Shown: positions 51,510 through 61,344, counted from the stretch's first letter. The stretch: 64,000 nucleotides of DNA from Eubacterium sp. MSJ-33 (GCF_022174665.1 NZ_CP076562.1:1171001-1235000), one strand, 5' to 3'. Notes: generated from the sequence alone by a model not told the origin. Translations and numbers: made by a program.

Positions 51510-52169
51510 CTATTGCAAAATCATCTTCACCATCTCTTTTGCATCGGCTGCAACATATCTACAGGCACAGGCATCAAACTCTTCCTTACTTCCATATCCA
51601 AACAACACGCCGATCGTATCAATCCCAAATTCTCTGGCACCAAGCACATCAAATTTTCGGTCACCAACCATAATAATATCATCAACCGCTGGCTTTATCT
51701 GATTTGCTGCAATACTTGTAATCAGATATTCAATCACCGCCGCCTTCGTATCTCTTGCCTTATCAAAGGTACTCCCTGCAATAATATCAAAATATCCATC
51801 CAACTTCAGATTTTCCAGAATCTGCTTTGCATAAAGCTCCGGCTTTGATGTTGCCACATAGAGATGACACCCATGTTTCCGTAATGTCCAAAACGCCTGT
51901 TCCATCCCTGGCATAATGTCATTTTGATAAATTCCCTTCGTACTGTAATATTCACGGTAATAAAGAATTGCCTGTTCGGTATCTTCCTCTGACAGCCCGT
52001 GATAGTCCCGGAAAGAATCGCGAAGCGGAGGGCCTATATATGGATACAGGGTGGTACGATCTTCAACTGTAATACCAAACCTTGAAAGCGCATACAATAC
52101 CCCGTTGATAATGCCCTCTTCCGGCTCCGTTATCGTTCCATCCAAATCAAAAAACACATACTTATACAT
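51510..52169 (-). CDS. HAD-family hydrolase, phosphoglycolate phosphatase-like
   Basis: A 219-residue haloacid-dehalogenase phosphatase. Motif I is FFDLDGTITEPEEG at residues 6-19, motif II VATSKPELYA near residue 105, motif IV IIMVGDRKFDVLGAREFG near residue 167. The alpha-helical cap between motifs I and II matches the PGP/PpaX group. Its substrate may be phosphoglycolate or pyrophosphate. It lies 1 nt downstream of the CBS gene, so the pair is co-transcribed. Confidence 0.92.
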   Translation of the reverse strand: MYKYVFFDLDGTITEPEEGIINGVLYALSRFGITVEDRTTLYPYIGPPLRDSFRDYHGLSEEDTEQAILYYREYYSTKGIYQNDIMPGMEQAFWTLRKHGCHLYVATSKPELYAKQILENLKLDGYFDIIAGSTFDKARDTKAAVIEYLITSIAANQIKPAVDDIIMVGDRKFDVLGAREFGIDTIGVLFGYGSKEEFDACACRYVAADAKEMVKMILQ

Positions 52170-52170
52170 T

Positions 52171-52554
52171 TTAGTTCTTCAGATACAGAATGATACTCTT
52201 TCGTGTGATAATTCCGATAAAACAATCCCGGTCATCTACCACACAAAGAAAATTCCGATCCAGAATCCTTTCCATAATCTCATCTTTTTCCACAGTATTT
52301 AATACCTTAGCGCCCTCATCCTTATTAACGATATCCGCTACCTTATACTTGGCAAGATTCTCCCGTCCATACCCCATGACCGCACGAAGAAAATCCCCTT
52401 CGCTGGCAATTCCGACATAATGTCCCTGATCGTCCACAACCGGAATCGCAGTATACGTTGTACCAAGCAAAAACGCAACCGCCTGATTCAAAGGATCATT
52501 TGCATTCAGATACGTTAATGTATGCTTCGGAATCAATATACTAAAAATATTCAT
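52171..52554 (-). CDS. CBS-domain protein
   Basis: A 127-residue protein made of two CBS motifs: AIPVVDDQGHYVGIASEGDF near residue 36 and FLCVVDDRDCFIGIITRKSI near residue 100. Such stand-alone pairs bind adenine nucleotides or SAM and act as sensors. It is similar in layout to CbpA/B-type proteins of Firmicutes. The HAD phosphatase gene follows 1 nt later; the AGGAGG site is clear. Confidence 0.9.
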   Translation of the reverse strand: MNIFSILIPKHTLTYLNANDPLNQAVAFLLGTTYTAIPVVDDQGHYVGIASEGDFLRAVMGYGRENLAKYKVADIVNKDEGAKVLNTVEKDEIMERILDRNFLCVVDDRDCFIGIITRKSIILYLKN

Positions 52555-52571
52555 ACGTAACCTCCTGGCTC

Positions 52572-52604
52572 AAAATAAGCTGCCGATTGGTCCAAACCAG
52601 CAGC
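52572..52604 (-). terminator. Rho-independent terminator of the DAHP synthase gene
   Basis: A 10-bp stem (GCTGCTGGTT with AATCGGCAGC, two wobble pairs) is followed by TTATTTT on the minus strand, 23 nt past the stop codon. Confidence 0.7.
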
Positions 52605-52626
52605 CTATACATAAGTCTTAATTTGC

Positions 52627-53655
52627 TTACAGCTGCTCTGCCATCTCCAGAAGCAGTCTCTCTGTCTTCTTCCATCCAAGACACGGATCTGTGATAGACT
52701 TACCATAGCATCCACCACCGATTGGCTGGTTTCCATCCTCGATATAGCTCTCTACCATAACACCCTTAACCAAATGTTTAACTTCATCACTGTGTCTTCT
52801 GCTGTGCAGAATCTCATTCACGATACGAGGCTGCTCATCCCACTTCTTACCGGAGTTATTGTGATTTGCATCCACGATACATGCAGGATTTACAAGCTTG
52901 TACTTGCCATATGCCTCTGCAAGATATTTGAGATCCTCATAATGATAGTTTGGAATCGAACGTCCGCTCTTGCTCAAAGATCCACGCAGGATACAGTGTG
53001 CCAATGGATTTCCATCCGTCTTTGCCTCATATCCCGAAAACAGGAACGTATGCTTTGCCTGTGCAGCCACACAGGAATTGAGCATAACAGCGAAATCGCC
53101 ACTCGTTGGGTTCTTCATTCCTACCGGAACATCAATACCACTGGATGTCAGACGATGTGCCTGGTTCTCCACACTTCTTGCTCCGATTGCTACATAAGAA
53201 AGTATATCTTCCAGATATGGCCAATTATCTGTATACAGCATCTCATCGGCTGCTGTAAGCCCTGTCTCTCGGATTGCTTTGATATGCATCTTACGGATTG
53301 CCTTTACACCCTCGATAAAATCCGGCTTATCCTCCGGGTTTGGCTGATGCAGCATGCCCTTATATCCGGAACCGTTCGTACGTGGTTTGTTTGTATAGAT
53401 TCTTGGAATTACTAATACCTTATCCTTGATTTTCTCCGCAACTGCTGCCAGTCTGCACAGATAATCAAGCACAGAATTCTCATAATCCGCAGAACAAGGA
53501 CCGATGATTGCGATGAATTTATCGGACTCACCGGTAAATATCTTTTTAATCTCGGCATCTCTTTTTGCCTTAATCTCCTGTAACTCTTTGTCCATCGGAT
53601 GCGCTGCGCGAATCTCTTCCGGCGTTGGAACCGCCTTTACCATATGTAAACCCAT
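52627..53655 (-). CDS. aroF: 3-deoxy-7-phosphoheptulonate synthase (DAHP synthase), class I
   Basis: This enzyme joins phosphoenolpyruvate and erythrose-4-phosphate at the start of the shikimate pathway. Class I (AroF/G/H) motifs are IIGPCSADYENSVLDYL near residue 48, PRTNGSGYKGMLHQP near residue 90, GARSVENQAHR near residue 158 and CIVDANHNNSGKKWDEQ. I chose the ATG at 53655, which has GGAGG 8 nt upstream. The paralogue type (which amino acid inhibits it) cannot be told; the symbol is generic. It has its own terminator. Confidence 0.93.
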   Translation of the reverse strand: MGLHMVKAVPTPEEIRAAHPMDKELQEIKAKRDAEIKKIFTGESDKFIAIIGPCSADYENSVLDYLCRLAAVAEKIKDKVLVIPRIYTNKPRTNGSGYKGMLHQPNPEDKPDFIEGVKAIRKMHIKAIRETGLTAADEMLYTDNWPYLEDILSYVAIGARSVENQAHRLTSSGIDVPVGMKNPTSGDFAVMLNSCVAAQAKHTFLFSGYEAKTDGNPLAHCILRGSLSKSGRSIPNYHYEDLKYLAEAYGKYKLVNPACIVDANHNNSGKKWDEQPRIVNEILHSRRHSDEVKHLVKGVMVESYIEDGNQPIGGGCYGKSITDPCLGWKKTERLLLEMAEQL

Positions 53656-53778
53656 TTCTTTTTCCTCCAAATATTACTTATGCGTCTTTGTCAATATTGG
53701 TAAATGCATATCTGAGCTGCTTTTTTTGATTACACAGTCTGACTTGCACACACTGACGCAAATTATATTATAACATAC

Positions 53779-56403
53779 TTACTCGATAGACTTCAACGAT
53801 TCCGCCATATCTATTTTATCAATTTTCCGGCGCATGACCAGATCCACAACAATCAGGAATGCCAGTACAATCAAAACGCTATACAGATAACTGATATTCA
53901 TGATTCTCGTTGCAAATGCCACCATATCGACCTGAATCTGGGACATAACAAACCGATGTAACAAACAGCCGAGCGGTAGTCCGACAACGATTCCCATCAG
54001 TGTCAGTACGAGATTCTCCCGGAAAACATACGATCCTGTCTCTCCCGGATAAAAGCCAAGTACCTTGATGGTTGCGATTTCCCGCACACGCTCCGTAATA
54101 TTGATATTGCTTAAGTTGAATAACACGATAAATGCAAGAGCGCCCGCACTGCCGATAACAAGTCCGACAACCGCATCCATCATCTTCATCATATTCTCCA
54201 CACGGTCTTTGATGTCTGCTACAACCGAGACACTCATCACCGGGGAGAGAGCAGATAGTTTTCCGCCTGCCTCATAGGCGGTACTGTCCGTATCGACATG
54301 TACATACATAGTGTTCGGATCACAGGTCTTGTCAAAATACTGCTCGTAGCATTCCGGTGTGATATATGCGTAGTGCCATACATAGTTTTCGAAGATTCCC
54401 GATACCGTAAGCGTCACATCTCCCGCATCCGTATCATGCAGGGTAATCGGATCGCCAACCGTCACATCTGCAATCTCCGCAATTTTCTTTGACAACATCA
54501 CCTCACCGTTTCCCGGATAAGAGCCATTCTTTGTTGTCATATCAAACTTCACAAAGCCATCTAAATCTTCCGGTTCTGCAGCAATCAGATACACTGTTTT
54601 AATTGCGGAAGCTGCATGATATTCTACCGTGCTTTTGAAGAGTGCCGTAGATGATTCAAAGCCATCGCCGACAGCATCTTCCACCTCCTGCTGTATATCC
54701 TTGTTATATGTGCCTTTCAAGGTTACTTCCATATCGTAAGTATCGATATCTCCATACTGGAATTCTGCCAGATTCGATACCGAATCCTTCACTCCGAGCC
54801 CCGTCAGGACAAGCGCCGTACATCCGGCAATACCAAGCAGCATCATAAACATACGCTTCTTAAAACGGAATACATTTCGTGCTGTTACCTTATGTAAGAA
54901 TTTCATTGGCTTCCAGATAAAAGGAATCCGTTCCAGTAAGATTCGCTTACCCGCTGCCGGTGCTTTCGGCCGGATCAGCTCTGCCGGCATACACCGAAGC
55001 TCATTGATGCAGGCAAGGAACGCCGTTCCCATTGAGCAAAACAGCGATACAATCAGGCAGATTACAAAAAGTCCCGGTGAAAAATAAAATTCGATACCTG
55101 TTCCGAAGTCATACAACATCTTATACGCCTCAGATATTACATACGGGAACAGATAGCTTCCTCCGAAAAAACCAATCACGCATCCAAGAAATGCTGAACT
55201 TCCGGAATAAATCAGATACTTCGCCATGATGCTTCCATTTGTATAGCCAAGTGCCCGGTACGTTCCGATCTGTCCACGCTCATCATCTACCATACGTGTC
55301 ATCGTTGTCGAACAGACAAGTGCCGCAATCAGGAAGAAAAAGATTGGGAATACCTTTGCCACGCCATCGACGATGTTCGTATCATTGTCATAGCACATAT
55401 ACCCGACATTAGTTGAACGATCCAGCACATAAGTCTTCACTTCACCAAATGCTTCCTTCGCCGCCTGTTCTCCATATTCCTGTACGAGCGCATCCTGCTG
55501 TTCCTGTGTAAGCGGCTGTAACTGTTCCATCTGGGCTATCTGCTCCTGCGTGAGCGTATCAATCTGTGCATCCTGCATCATCGCCTGTAATTCTTGCTGC
55601 TGTTTTTCAACCGCGTCCTCCACAAGTTTCCTGCCCAACTCTGTCACAAGCCGGTCATACCGATTATCCGTAACCTCCTGCAATGCTGTTTCCATATCCG
55701 GGGTGACGTCGTCGATAAAATCATCATATGCATCCGTGTAAATGTCATAGGAATCCTGACTTTTCACATAGATTTCTTTATATGCATCAAAGGAAAATCC
55801 GTCTTCCGGAATGAAAATAAACGCACTGACCCGCCCATTTCCAAGCGTTGTCGTGCCTCGTTCAATATTGATATACATCGGTGAATTCACTGTACCGACA
55901 ACTTTGTATTTCTTATGTGCAAATGCATCTTTTGTATCCTTCGTATTGCTGTCCGCAATCTCGATTTCCTGTCCGATGATATCCTGTCCCTTGAACTGAT
56001 ATGCATCCACCACACATTCATCGTCCGCTTCCGGCATACGCCCATCCCGTAGTTCCAGTGTATTCACATGCTCCGTAATGGACTGTGCCCGCAACACCTT
56101 CTCCTTGCCATCCGTATCTTCATAAATCATATCTTCGTAATAAGAACCATCTGCCTCCAGCACATGATCCTGCTTCCGCATTTCTTCCACAGCCTCCGTG
56201 TCAAATCCAATTGAAGAAAGCAGCCGAAAATCATAGAAATTATACTCCCGCAGATAGTTATTGCCGGTTTCCACCATGCCGGGTTTCGTCACTTTGAGGC
56301 CGGAGAAAAATCCAACACCAAGCGCAATGATTGCAAGAATTGCCAGATAACGTCCCATACTCTGTCCAATTGTTCTACGTATATTTTTTCTATATGCCCG
56401 CAT
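53779..56403 (-). CDS. ABC transporter permease, FtsX-like, with large extracellular domain
   Basis: An 874-residue protein with an N-terminal helix (residues 15-33), an extracellular domain of about 300 residues ending in a coiled coil (KQQQELQAMMQDAQIDTLTQ), then FtsX-type helix clusters near residues 350-470 and 740-850 and a second outward domain between. This is the duplicated FtsX layout of MacB-like mechanotransmission exporters. It partners the ATPase gene upstream, 6 nt away. The cargo, often an antimicrobial peptide or lipoprotein, is unknown. Confidence 0.92.
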   Translation of the reverse strand: MRAYRKNIRRTIGQSMGRYLAILAIIALGVGFFSGLKVTKPGMVETGNNYLREYNFYDFRLLSSIGFDTEAVEEMRKQDHVLEADGSYYEDMIYEDTDGKEKVLRAQSITEHVNTLELRDGRMPEADDECVVDAYQFKGQDIIGQEIEIADSNTKDTKDAFAHKKYKVVGTVNSPMYINIERGTTTLGNGRVSAFIFIPEDGFSFDAYKEIYVKSQDSYDIYTDAYDDFIDDVTPDMETALQEVTDNRYDRLVTELGRKLVEDAVEKQQQELQAMMQDAQIDTLTQEQIAQMEQLQPLTQEQQDALVQEYGEQAAKEAFGEVKTYVLDRSTNVGYMCYDNDTNIVDGVAKVFPIFFFLIAALVCSTTMTRMVDDERGQIGTYRALGYTNGSIMAKYLIYSGSSAFLGCVIGFFGGSYLFPYVISEAYKMLYDFGTGIEFYFSPGLFVICLIVSLFCSMGTAFLACINELRCMPAELIRPKAPAAGKRILLERIPFIWKPMKFLHKVTARNVFRFKKRMFMMLLGIAGCTALVLTGLGVKDSVSNLAEFQYGDIDTYDMEVTLKGTYNKDIQQEVEDAVGDGFESSTALFKSTVEYHAASAIKTVYLIAAEPEDLDGFVKFDMTTKNGSYPGNGEVMLSKKIAEIADVTVGDPITLHDTDAGDVTLTVSGIFENYVWHYAYITPECYEQYFDKTCDPNTMYVHVDTDSTAYEAGGKLSALSPVMSVSVVADIKDRVENMMKMMDAVVGLVIGSAGALAFIVLFNLSNINITERVREIATIKVLGFYPGETGSYVFRENLVLTLMGIVVGLPLGCLLHRFVMSQIQVDMVAFATRIMNISYLYSVLIVLAFLIVVDLVMRRKIDKIDMAESLKSIE

Positions 56404-56409
56404 CTTCTA

Positions 56410-57111
56410 TCACCACTCAATTTCTTCTACCGGTACAATCTGTTCATTCATCTTCACCGAAGCAATCTTACCACTCTTTACTTTGATGATCCGGTCTGCC
56501 ATCGCCGTAAGTGCCTGATTGTGGGTAATGATCACAACGGTCATGCCACGCTTCCGGCTGCAATCCTGCAACAGCTTTAAGATTGCCTTTCCCGTCTCGT
56601 AATCAAGAGCTCCTGTCGGCTCATCACAGAGCAGAAGCTTCGGATTCTTTGCAAGCGCACGTGCGATTGCCACACGCTGCTGCTCGCCTCCGGATAGCTG
56701 TGCCGGGAAATTATTCATACGTTCTTCCAGTCCGACATGAACAAGCACCTCTGACGGATTCATCGGATCTTTGGATAGCTGTGATGCAATCTCGACATTC
56801 TCCAGAGCAGTCAGGTTCGGAATCAGATTATAAAACTGAAATACAAATCCGATATCCCGCCGCCTGTACGTTGCAAGCTGCTTCTTGTTGTAATCCGAAA
56901 CCGCTGTGCCATCCAGATACACTTCGCCTTCGGTCAGACGGTCCATACCGCCAAGGATATTCAGCAGGGTGGTCTTACCTGCCCCCGACTGTCCTACGAT
57001 GACACAGATCTCGCCCTTCCCGATCTCAAAGGATGCATCCTTTAAGGCTTCAACCCTGACATCTCCGGTCTTATAGGTTTTGCTTACATTCTTAAACTCT
57101 ACATAACTCAT
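56410..57111 (-). CDS. ABC transporter ATP-binding protein (MacB/LolD-like)
   Basis: A 233-residue ABC ATPase: Walker [17 protein letters not shown] near residue 41, signature [15 protein letters not shown] near residue 146, Walker [17 protein letters not shown] and LSGGEQQR are typical of the LolD/MacB export group. I chose the ATG at 57111, 8 nt from AAAGGAA; the frame extends to 57210 over the end of the dehydrogenase gene. It drives the FtsX-type permease encoded directly downstream. Confidence 0.94.
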   Translation of the reverse strand: MSYVEFKNVSKTYKTGDVRVEALKDASFEIGKGEICVIVGQSGAGKTTLLNILGGMDRLTEGEVYLDGTAVSDYNKKQLATYRRRDIGFVFQFYNLIPNLTALENVEIASQLSKDPMNPSEVLVHVGLEERMNNFPAQLSGGEQQRVAIARALAKNPKLLLCDEPTGALDYETGKAILKLLQDCSRKRGMTVVIITHNQALTAMADRIIKVKSGKIASVKMNEQIVPVEEIEW

Positions 57112-57145
57112 TTGTGTGTTCCTTTCTACTAATCTATAACCAATA

Positions 57146-58231
57146 TCACTTTCCCCAGCTCGCGATTCGAAGCAGCACTTCCTTGTCGAGAGGATATGGA
57201 CAAAGCGCAAGCTTCGCTTTGTTTTCGGCTACATTATCGACAACCTGACGGATATTTTCCTCCGGCAGGATACCACAATCGCTCACCACCTGAAAGAAAT
57301 CTGCAAATTCATCCACTGAAGCAAATCCAATTGCTGATAACAGATATTCCTGATCTGCTGCATCTGCCTCACGAATATAGCCCGGCAGGAAATATCCGAT
57401 TGCAATGCCATGTGGCACGCCAAGCTCATAGGTAATCGCATAGCTTAAACTATGCGGAATTGTCGTTCCCGTCTGTGCAATCGCCATACCCGCAAGTGTC
57501 GATGCCAACAGAAAATTGCTGTAATCTTCATCTGTCATCTCGCGCATACCAAGCAGCGCATCCTTGCTTCGTGCCCATACCTTTAGTCCCTGAGCAACAA
57601 ACATCCGACTGTAATCCGTTGCCGTCCGATTCAGGTAACTCTCAATCATATGTCCAAGCGCGTCAATCGCAGTCTGTCCGATGACCTTCCGCGATGCAGT
57701 CTTCAAATATTTCGGATCAGCTAATGCCAGCACCGGAAATACACGGTGCGGCAGCGATGCCTTTGTCCGCTTCGCGTGTACGGTAAGCACAGCAACTCCC
57801 GTGACCTCCGAACCGGTTCCACAAGTCGTCGGAATTGTCACAACCGGAAGTGCCTTTGTATGTGCAACACTCTCATACAGATAATCTGCATTCTCCTCCG
57901 GATTGGCAAGCATAATCGCAATTGCCTTCGCTGCGTCCATTGGAGAACCGCCGCCGATTGCAATTACATAGTCCACGCCATTTCTCTTTCCAAACTCCGT
58001 TGCCTTCATCACCGTTTCTACAGATGGATTCTCTTCAATCTCATCATACTGCACATGTTTCTTTCCATATACATTGAGTGCTGCTTCCACATCTGCCAGT
58101 GCCCCATTCGCCCGCGCAGAATACTTCCCTGTCACAATAAGTGCACAACTTCCATAGTCTGACAGCTCCTCCGCATGTACTTTTACTGCATCTATCTCCT
58201 GGTATACTTTTGTTGGTATATAATATTGCAT
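57146..58231 (-). CDS. Iron-containing alcohol dehydrogenase
   Basis: A 361-residue group III dehydrogenase. The NAD-binding GGGSPMDAAKAIA is near residue 91, and PTTCGTGSEVT near residue 134 is the family's conserved loop. Metal ligands are expected in DALGHMIESYL and in HSLSYAITYELGVPHGIAIG. I chose the ATG at 58231, with GGAGG 5 nt upstream. It could act on butanol, 1,2-propanediol or lactaldehyde; the substrate cannot be assigned. It lies 34 nt upstream of the ABC ATPase, possibly in one transcript. Confidence 0.92.
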   Translation of the reverse strand: MQYYIPTKVYQEIDAVKVHAEELSDYGSCALIVTGKYSARANGALADVEAALNVYGKKHVQYDEIEENPSVETVMKATEFGKRNGVDYVIAIGGGSPMDAAKAIAIMLANPEENADYLYESVAHTKALPVVTIPTTCGTGSEVTGVAVLTVHAKRTKASLPHRVFPVLALADPKYLKTASRKVIGQTAIDALGHMIESYLNRTATDYSRMFVAQGLKVWARSKDALLGMREMTDEDYSNFLLASTLAGMAIAQTGTTIPHSLSYAITYELGVPHGIAIGYFLPGYIREADAADQEYLLSAIGFASVDEFADFFQVVSDCGILPEENIRQVVDNVAENKAKLALCPYPLDKEVLLRIASWGK

Positions 58232-58355
58232 GTTATGCCTCCAATAACCTGTCTTATTCCGAATGCCCACCACAGTGCAGACTCCTAATAATATGTTATA
58301 ATGGATATCCATATTTTTCAAGCTTAGCTTTGTGAATTGTTTGTGTTTTGCGCAC

Positions 58356-58389
58356 AAAAAAGACATGACATACACATGTATATCATGTC
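58356..58389 (-). terminator. Rho-independent terminator of the CinA-C gene
   Basis: GACATGA pairs with TCATGTC around an inner ATACATGTGTAT palindrome, followed by six T residues on the minus strand. It lies 7 nt past the stop codon. Confidence 0.85.
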
Positions 58390-58396
58390 CTCCTTT

Positions 58397-59068
58397 TTAC
58401 TCAAACAATCTCATCAATACATCATAGACTTCCTTCGCTACCGCCAGCTTGTACATTAACCGGCTTGGCTGCTGTGGAATCTCAACCACATATGACCGGA
58501 CAGTTCCTTTCAGGCTTATCGCAAAATAAACCTGTCCCGGAACCGATGCATCCGCATTGTCCGGATCTGTATTTCCCATCGTTCCCGTGACGCCGATTCC
58601 GATATCCGCACCATACATATTCGCACAGGCTGTTGCCATCGCCTCCGCTGTCTCCTTCGAATAAACCGTATACTTATGAATCACCTCTGCGGATACACCC
58701 TGCATGATCTTTGTCTCATTACTATACGTAATGCTCGCACCTTTGAAGATGGCAGATGCCCCTTCTGTATCTGTGATCAAAGACGCAATCTGTCCGGCAG
58801 TTGCACTCTCCATCGTTGTAATTGACATGTTCCATTCAATCAAAAGCTCTGTCAGTTTGCGATAGTCCTGGCGGATATCCTTCTCCACATATTTTTTCTT
58901 GACCGGACGAACCTTCGGTTCTTTCTTCTTATCTGCCTTTTCTTTTTTTGTTTTTTCCTGATTCGCAATATCCGGATTCTGTAAAAGATTTGCTTCCTCG
59001 CAATATGGACAGATTTTATATCTGTCTCCGTTATAAAAATGGTCGTTTTTACATTTTCTGATATTCAT
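58397..59068 (-). CDS. CinA C-terminal domain (NMN deamidase-like) protein with N-terminal zinc-ribbon-like motif
   Basis: Residues 70-223 match the CinA C-terminal (PncC) domain, which deamidates nicotinamide mononucleotide: ESATAGQIASLITDTEGAS near residue 87, GASITYSNETK, and GVTGTMG in the loop usually written GIAGPxG. Residues 1-25 have CKNDHFYNGDRYKICPYC, a possible zinc ribbon with one histidine, and a lysine-rich linker follows. The N-terminal COG1058 domain of full CinA is absent. The zinc-ribbon fusion is not the usual form. Confidence 0.85.
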   Translation of the reverse strand: MNIRKCKNDHFYNGDRYKICPYCEEANLLQNPDIANQEKTKKEKADKKKEPKVRPVKKKYVEKDIRQDYRKLTELLIEWNMSITTMESATAGQIASLITDTEGASAIFKGASITYSNETKIMQGVSAEVIHKYTVYSKETAEAMATACANMYGADIGIGVTGTMGNTDPDNADASVPGQVYFAISLKGTVRSYVVEIPQQPSRLMYKLAVAKEVYDVLMRLFE

Positions 59069-59211
59069 AATTTAACCTCTGTTATTTTCTGTTTATTATC
59101 ATTCCTGTCACCAGATAAAACCTGATAATCAATACACAAATCTTTTTTATTATATCGTAAAAGCGAAAAAATAACTAGATGGTTATTTTATTGAATTCCA
59201 AATATATCTCA

Positions 59212-59559
59212 TTATCCCCGAACTACACATTTCTTAATTTCGGAATAATACTTTCGGCTTACAGGAATCTCCACTTTACCATGTTTAACCATAGTTCGGT
59301 TGAATGACACGATATCCTTCTTTCGAATCATGAAACTCTGATGCACGCGAATAAATCCATTTAACATCAATTTCCCCTCTATATCAGACATTTTTGAGTA
59401 GAAGGTTATCTCTCCACAATTCAAATGCAAAATAATTTTTCTACCTCTACTCTCCACGTAATCAATAGAATCGATTGGTACGTTTCTTTGTTTTCGATTT
59501 ATAGTCGCCACCAAACACCGATTTTCTTCGAGTTGAACACAATTATCAATCTCTATCAT
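59212..59559 (-). CDS. LytTR DNA-binding domain protein
   Basis: This 115-residue protein is just a LytTR domain: IDSIDYVESRGRKIILHL near residue 27, then FIRVHQSFMIRKKDIVSF near residue 70 and VEIPVSRKYYSEIKK at the end. No receiver domain is attached, so it is not a standard response regulator and may be controlled by a partner or by its own level. I chose the ATG at 59559; a GTG or earlier ATG at 59583 is possible. The holin-like gene lies 140 nt upstream. Confidence 0.9.
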   Translation of the reverse strand: MIEIDNCVQLEENRCLVATINRKQRNVPIDSIDYVESRGRKIILHLNCGEITFYSKMSDIEGKLMLNGFIRVHQSFMIRKKDIVSFNRTMVKHGKVEIPVSRKYYSEIKKCVVRG

Positions 59560-59698
59560 AATACACACGCTCTCCCAAAACAAATTTATCTTTTGCTATT
59601 TTCCTAATACAGATAAAATATTTTTATTATAATACCATATATTTTTTAAATTTTCGCAATCTTGCATAATCAGTATATATCTTGTCAAAATTTACAAG

Positions 59699-59968
59699 TT
59701 ATTCTTCCTTTTTACTCTGCTTATACACCTGATTAATCCCCGTAGATGCAAATCCGGACATAATCCCCACCGAAATTGCTGTGATAATATCGTCTGCCGG
59801 AAAATTCTTCATCACATACATAGCAGGCACCGCAACAATGCCACCAACAAGACCAACAATCACCGGAATTGCTTTATCGCTGATCTTCATACTTACCTTG
59901 CAGCCAATTCCAACCAGATAACAGATAATCACAATCGGCAGTACCGTAACATAACTTGAAATATCCAT
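59699..59968 (-). CDS. Phage-holin-family-like membrane protein, 89 aa
   Basis: An 89-residue protein with two or three hydrophobic segments (VLPIVIICYLVGIGCKVS, VIVGLVGGIVAVPAMYV and ITAISVGIMSGFASTGINQV) and a short basic tail QVYKQSKKEE. The pattern fits small holin-like proteins of the Phage_holin_5 kind. No phage genes are nearby, so it may be a domesticated gene. The family call is from memory and is tentative. It ends 140 nt before LytTR. Confidence 0.65.
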   Translation of the reverse strand: MDISSYVTVLPIVIICYLVGIGCKVSMKISDKAIPVIVGLVGGIVAVPAMYVMKNFPADDIITAISVGIMSGFASTGINQVYKQSKKEE

Positions 59969-60078
59969 TGTTTTCCCCACCAAAACTCTCTTATATTATA
60001 CCTATGCCCCAGTCGTTCACATTGATAGTAAATTTAGTGCTGTTGATATATTTTCTTATCTTTCTACAAAAAATATAT

Positions 60079-60107
60079 TTGACGCTCATTACGGACACTA
60101 ATATAAT
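60079..60107 (+). promoter_or_regulatory. Promoter of the CobW-type GTPase gene
   Basis: TTGACG (60079-60084) and TATAAT (60102-60107) are exactly 17 bp apart. The leader to the ATG is about 95 nt and AT-rich. The rest of the 240-nt gap from the holin-like gene holds no other feature I can identify. Confidence 0.75.
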
Positions 60108-60210
60108 AAATTTGATTTATACAAAAACTTATACTATGAACATATATACTTTATTTAAATTAAAAAAGTATGAAATTTTTATAAATTTTGTAAAAAGGAG
60201 ATTGTATATA

Positions 60211-61158
60211 ATGATTCAGATTGATCTGATTACCGGATTTTTAGGCTCCGGCAAAACAACATTTATAAAAAAATATGCCACATATCTGATGCAACAGGGA
60301 ATGAATATCGGCATTCTCGAAAATGATTTTGGAGCTGTAAATGTAGACGCTATGCTCCTCCAGGATATCTTAGGCGAGCACTGCACATTGGAAATGGTTG
60401 CAGGTGGATGTGACGCAGACTGTCATCGCCGCCGTTTTAAAACAAAGCTCATAGCAATGGGCATGTGTGGGTATGATCGTGTCCTTGTAGAACCATCTGG
60501 TATTTTCGATATGGATGAATTCTTCGATGCACTACATGAATCACCACTCGACCGTTGGTACGAAATAGGAAATGTAATCACCATCATAGATGCCAATCTG
60601 GAACAGACACTATCTGATTCTTCCCGCTATCTACTCGCATCACAAGCAGCACAGGCAGGTGCGGTTCTTTACAGCCATATTCAGGAAGTAAGCAAAGAAA
60701 AACTTATTTCCACAAAAAATTATGTATCACAATCGTTTGAGATTCTTCATAGTGAAAAGAAACCAATGCCTTCTGTTACGATTGAAAAGGACTGGAACGA
60801 TTTAACTACCGAGGATTTCAAAGCGATTCTTTCTTCGGGATATCATTCAGCAGACTATACAAAACTATGGTTTGATGACAAGAAAACATATGACAGTCTA
60901 TATTTTATGAATATGGATTTCACAGAAAAATTCCTGAAAGAATCCTGTTCCAGAATCTTAAATGATCCCGCATGTGGAAACGTATTTCGTATCAAAGGAT
61001 TTCAGAAATTACACGATGGTTCCTGGCTCTCATTAAATGTCACCCACCAGAAAACAGAGATTCAGCGAATTCCAAATGGGCAGGCAATCCTGATTGTTAT
61101 CGGGGAAGGTCTGAACAAGGCTGCAATTGAAAATTACTGGGGAAAATCGAATGTTTAA
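60211..61158 (+). CDS. CobW/COG0523-family GTP-binding protein
   Basis: A 315-residue G3E GTPase. Walker A is GFLGSGKTTFIKKYA at residues 8-22, Walker B VLVEPSGIFD near residue 93. The metal-binding CxCC motif of the family is altered to GGCDADC near residue 68. The usual C-terminal histidine-rich tail is absent. COG0523 proteins deliver metals (zinc, cobalt, nickel). I chose the ATG at 60211, behind AAAGGAG; the open frame extends upstream to 59956 through the promoter. Metal and client are unknown. Confidence 0.88.
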   Translation: MIQIDLITGFLGSGKTTFIKKYATYLMQQGMNIGILENDFGAVNVDAMLLQDILGEHCTLEMVAGGCDADCHRRRFKTKLIAMGMCGYDRVLVEPSGIFDMDEFFDALHESPLDRWYEIGNVITIIDANLEQTLSDSSRYLLASQAAQAGAVLYSHIQEVSKEKLISTKNYVSQSFEILHSEKKPMPSVTIEKDWNDLTTEDFKAILSSGYHSADYTKLWFDDKKTYDSLYFMNMDFTEKFLKESCSRILNDPACGNVFRIKGFQKLHDGSWLSLNVTHQKTEIQRIPNGQAILIVIGEGLNKAAIENYWGKSNV

Positions 61159-61200
61159 TTTTTGCGCAGTAAATGCGCAGTAACGCAATTTCCAAGCAAT

Positions 61201-61240
61201 AAAAAACGGCGGAAACCCTTGATTCTACGTGGTTTCCGCC
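61201..61240 (-). terminator. Rho-independent terminator of the rRNA/tRNA operon
   Basis: A 10-bp GC-rich stem (GGCGGAAACC with GGTTTCCGCC) is followed by a T run on the minus strand, 12 nt past tRNA-Phe. It also backs the 3' end of the CobW gene. Confidence 0.9.
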
Positions 61241-61252
61241 AAATAAAAAAGA

Positions 61253-61325
<73 letters not shown>

Positions 61326-61344
61326 ATATATCTTATGTAATTAG

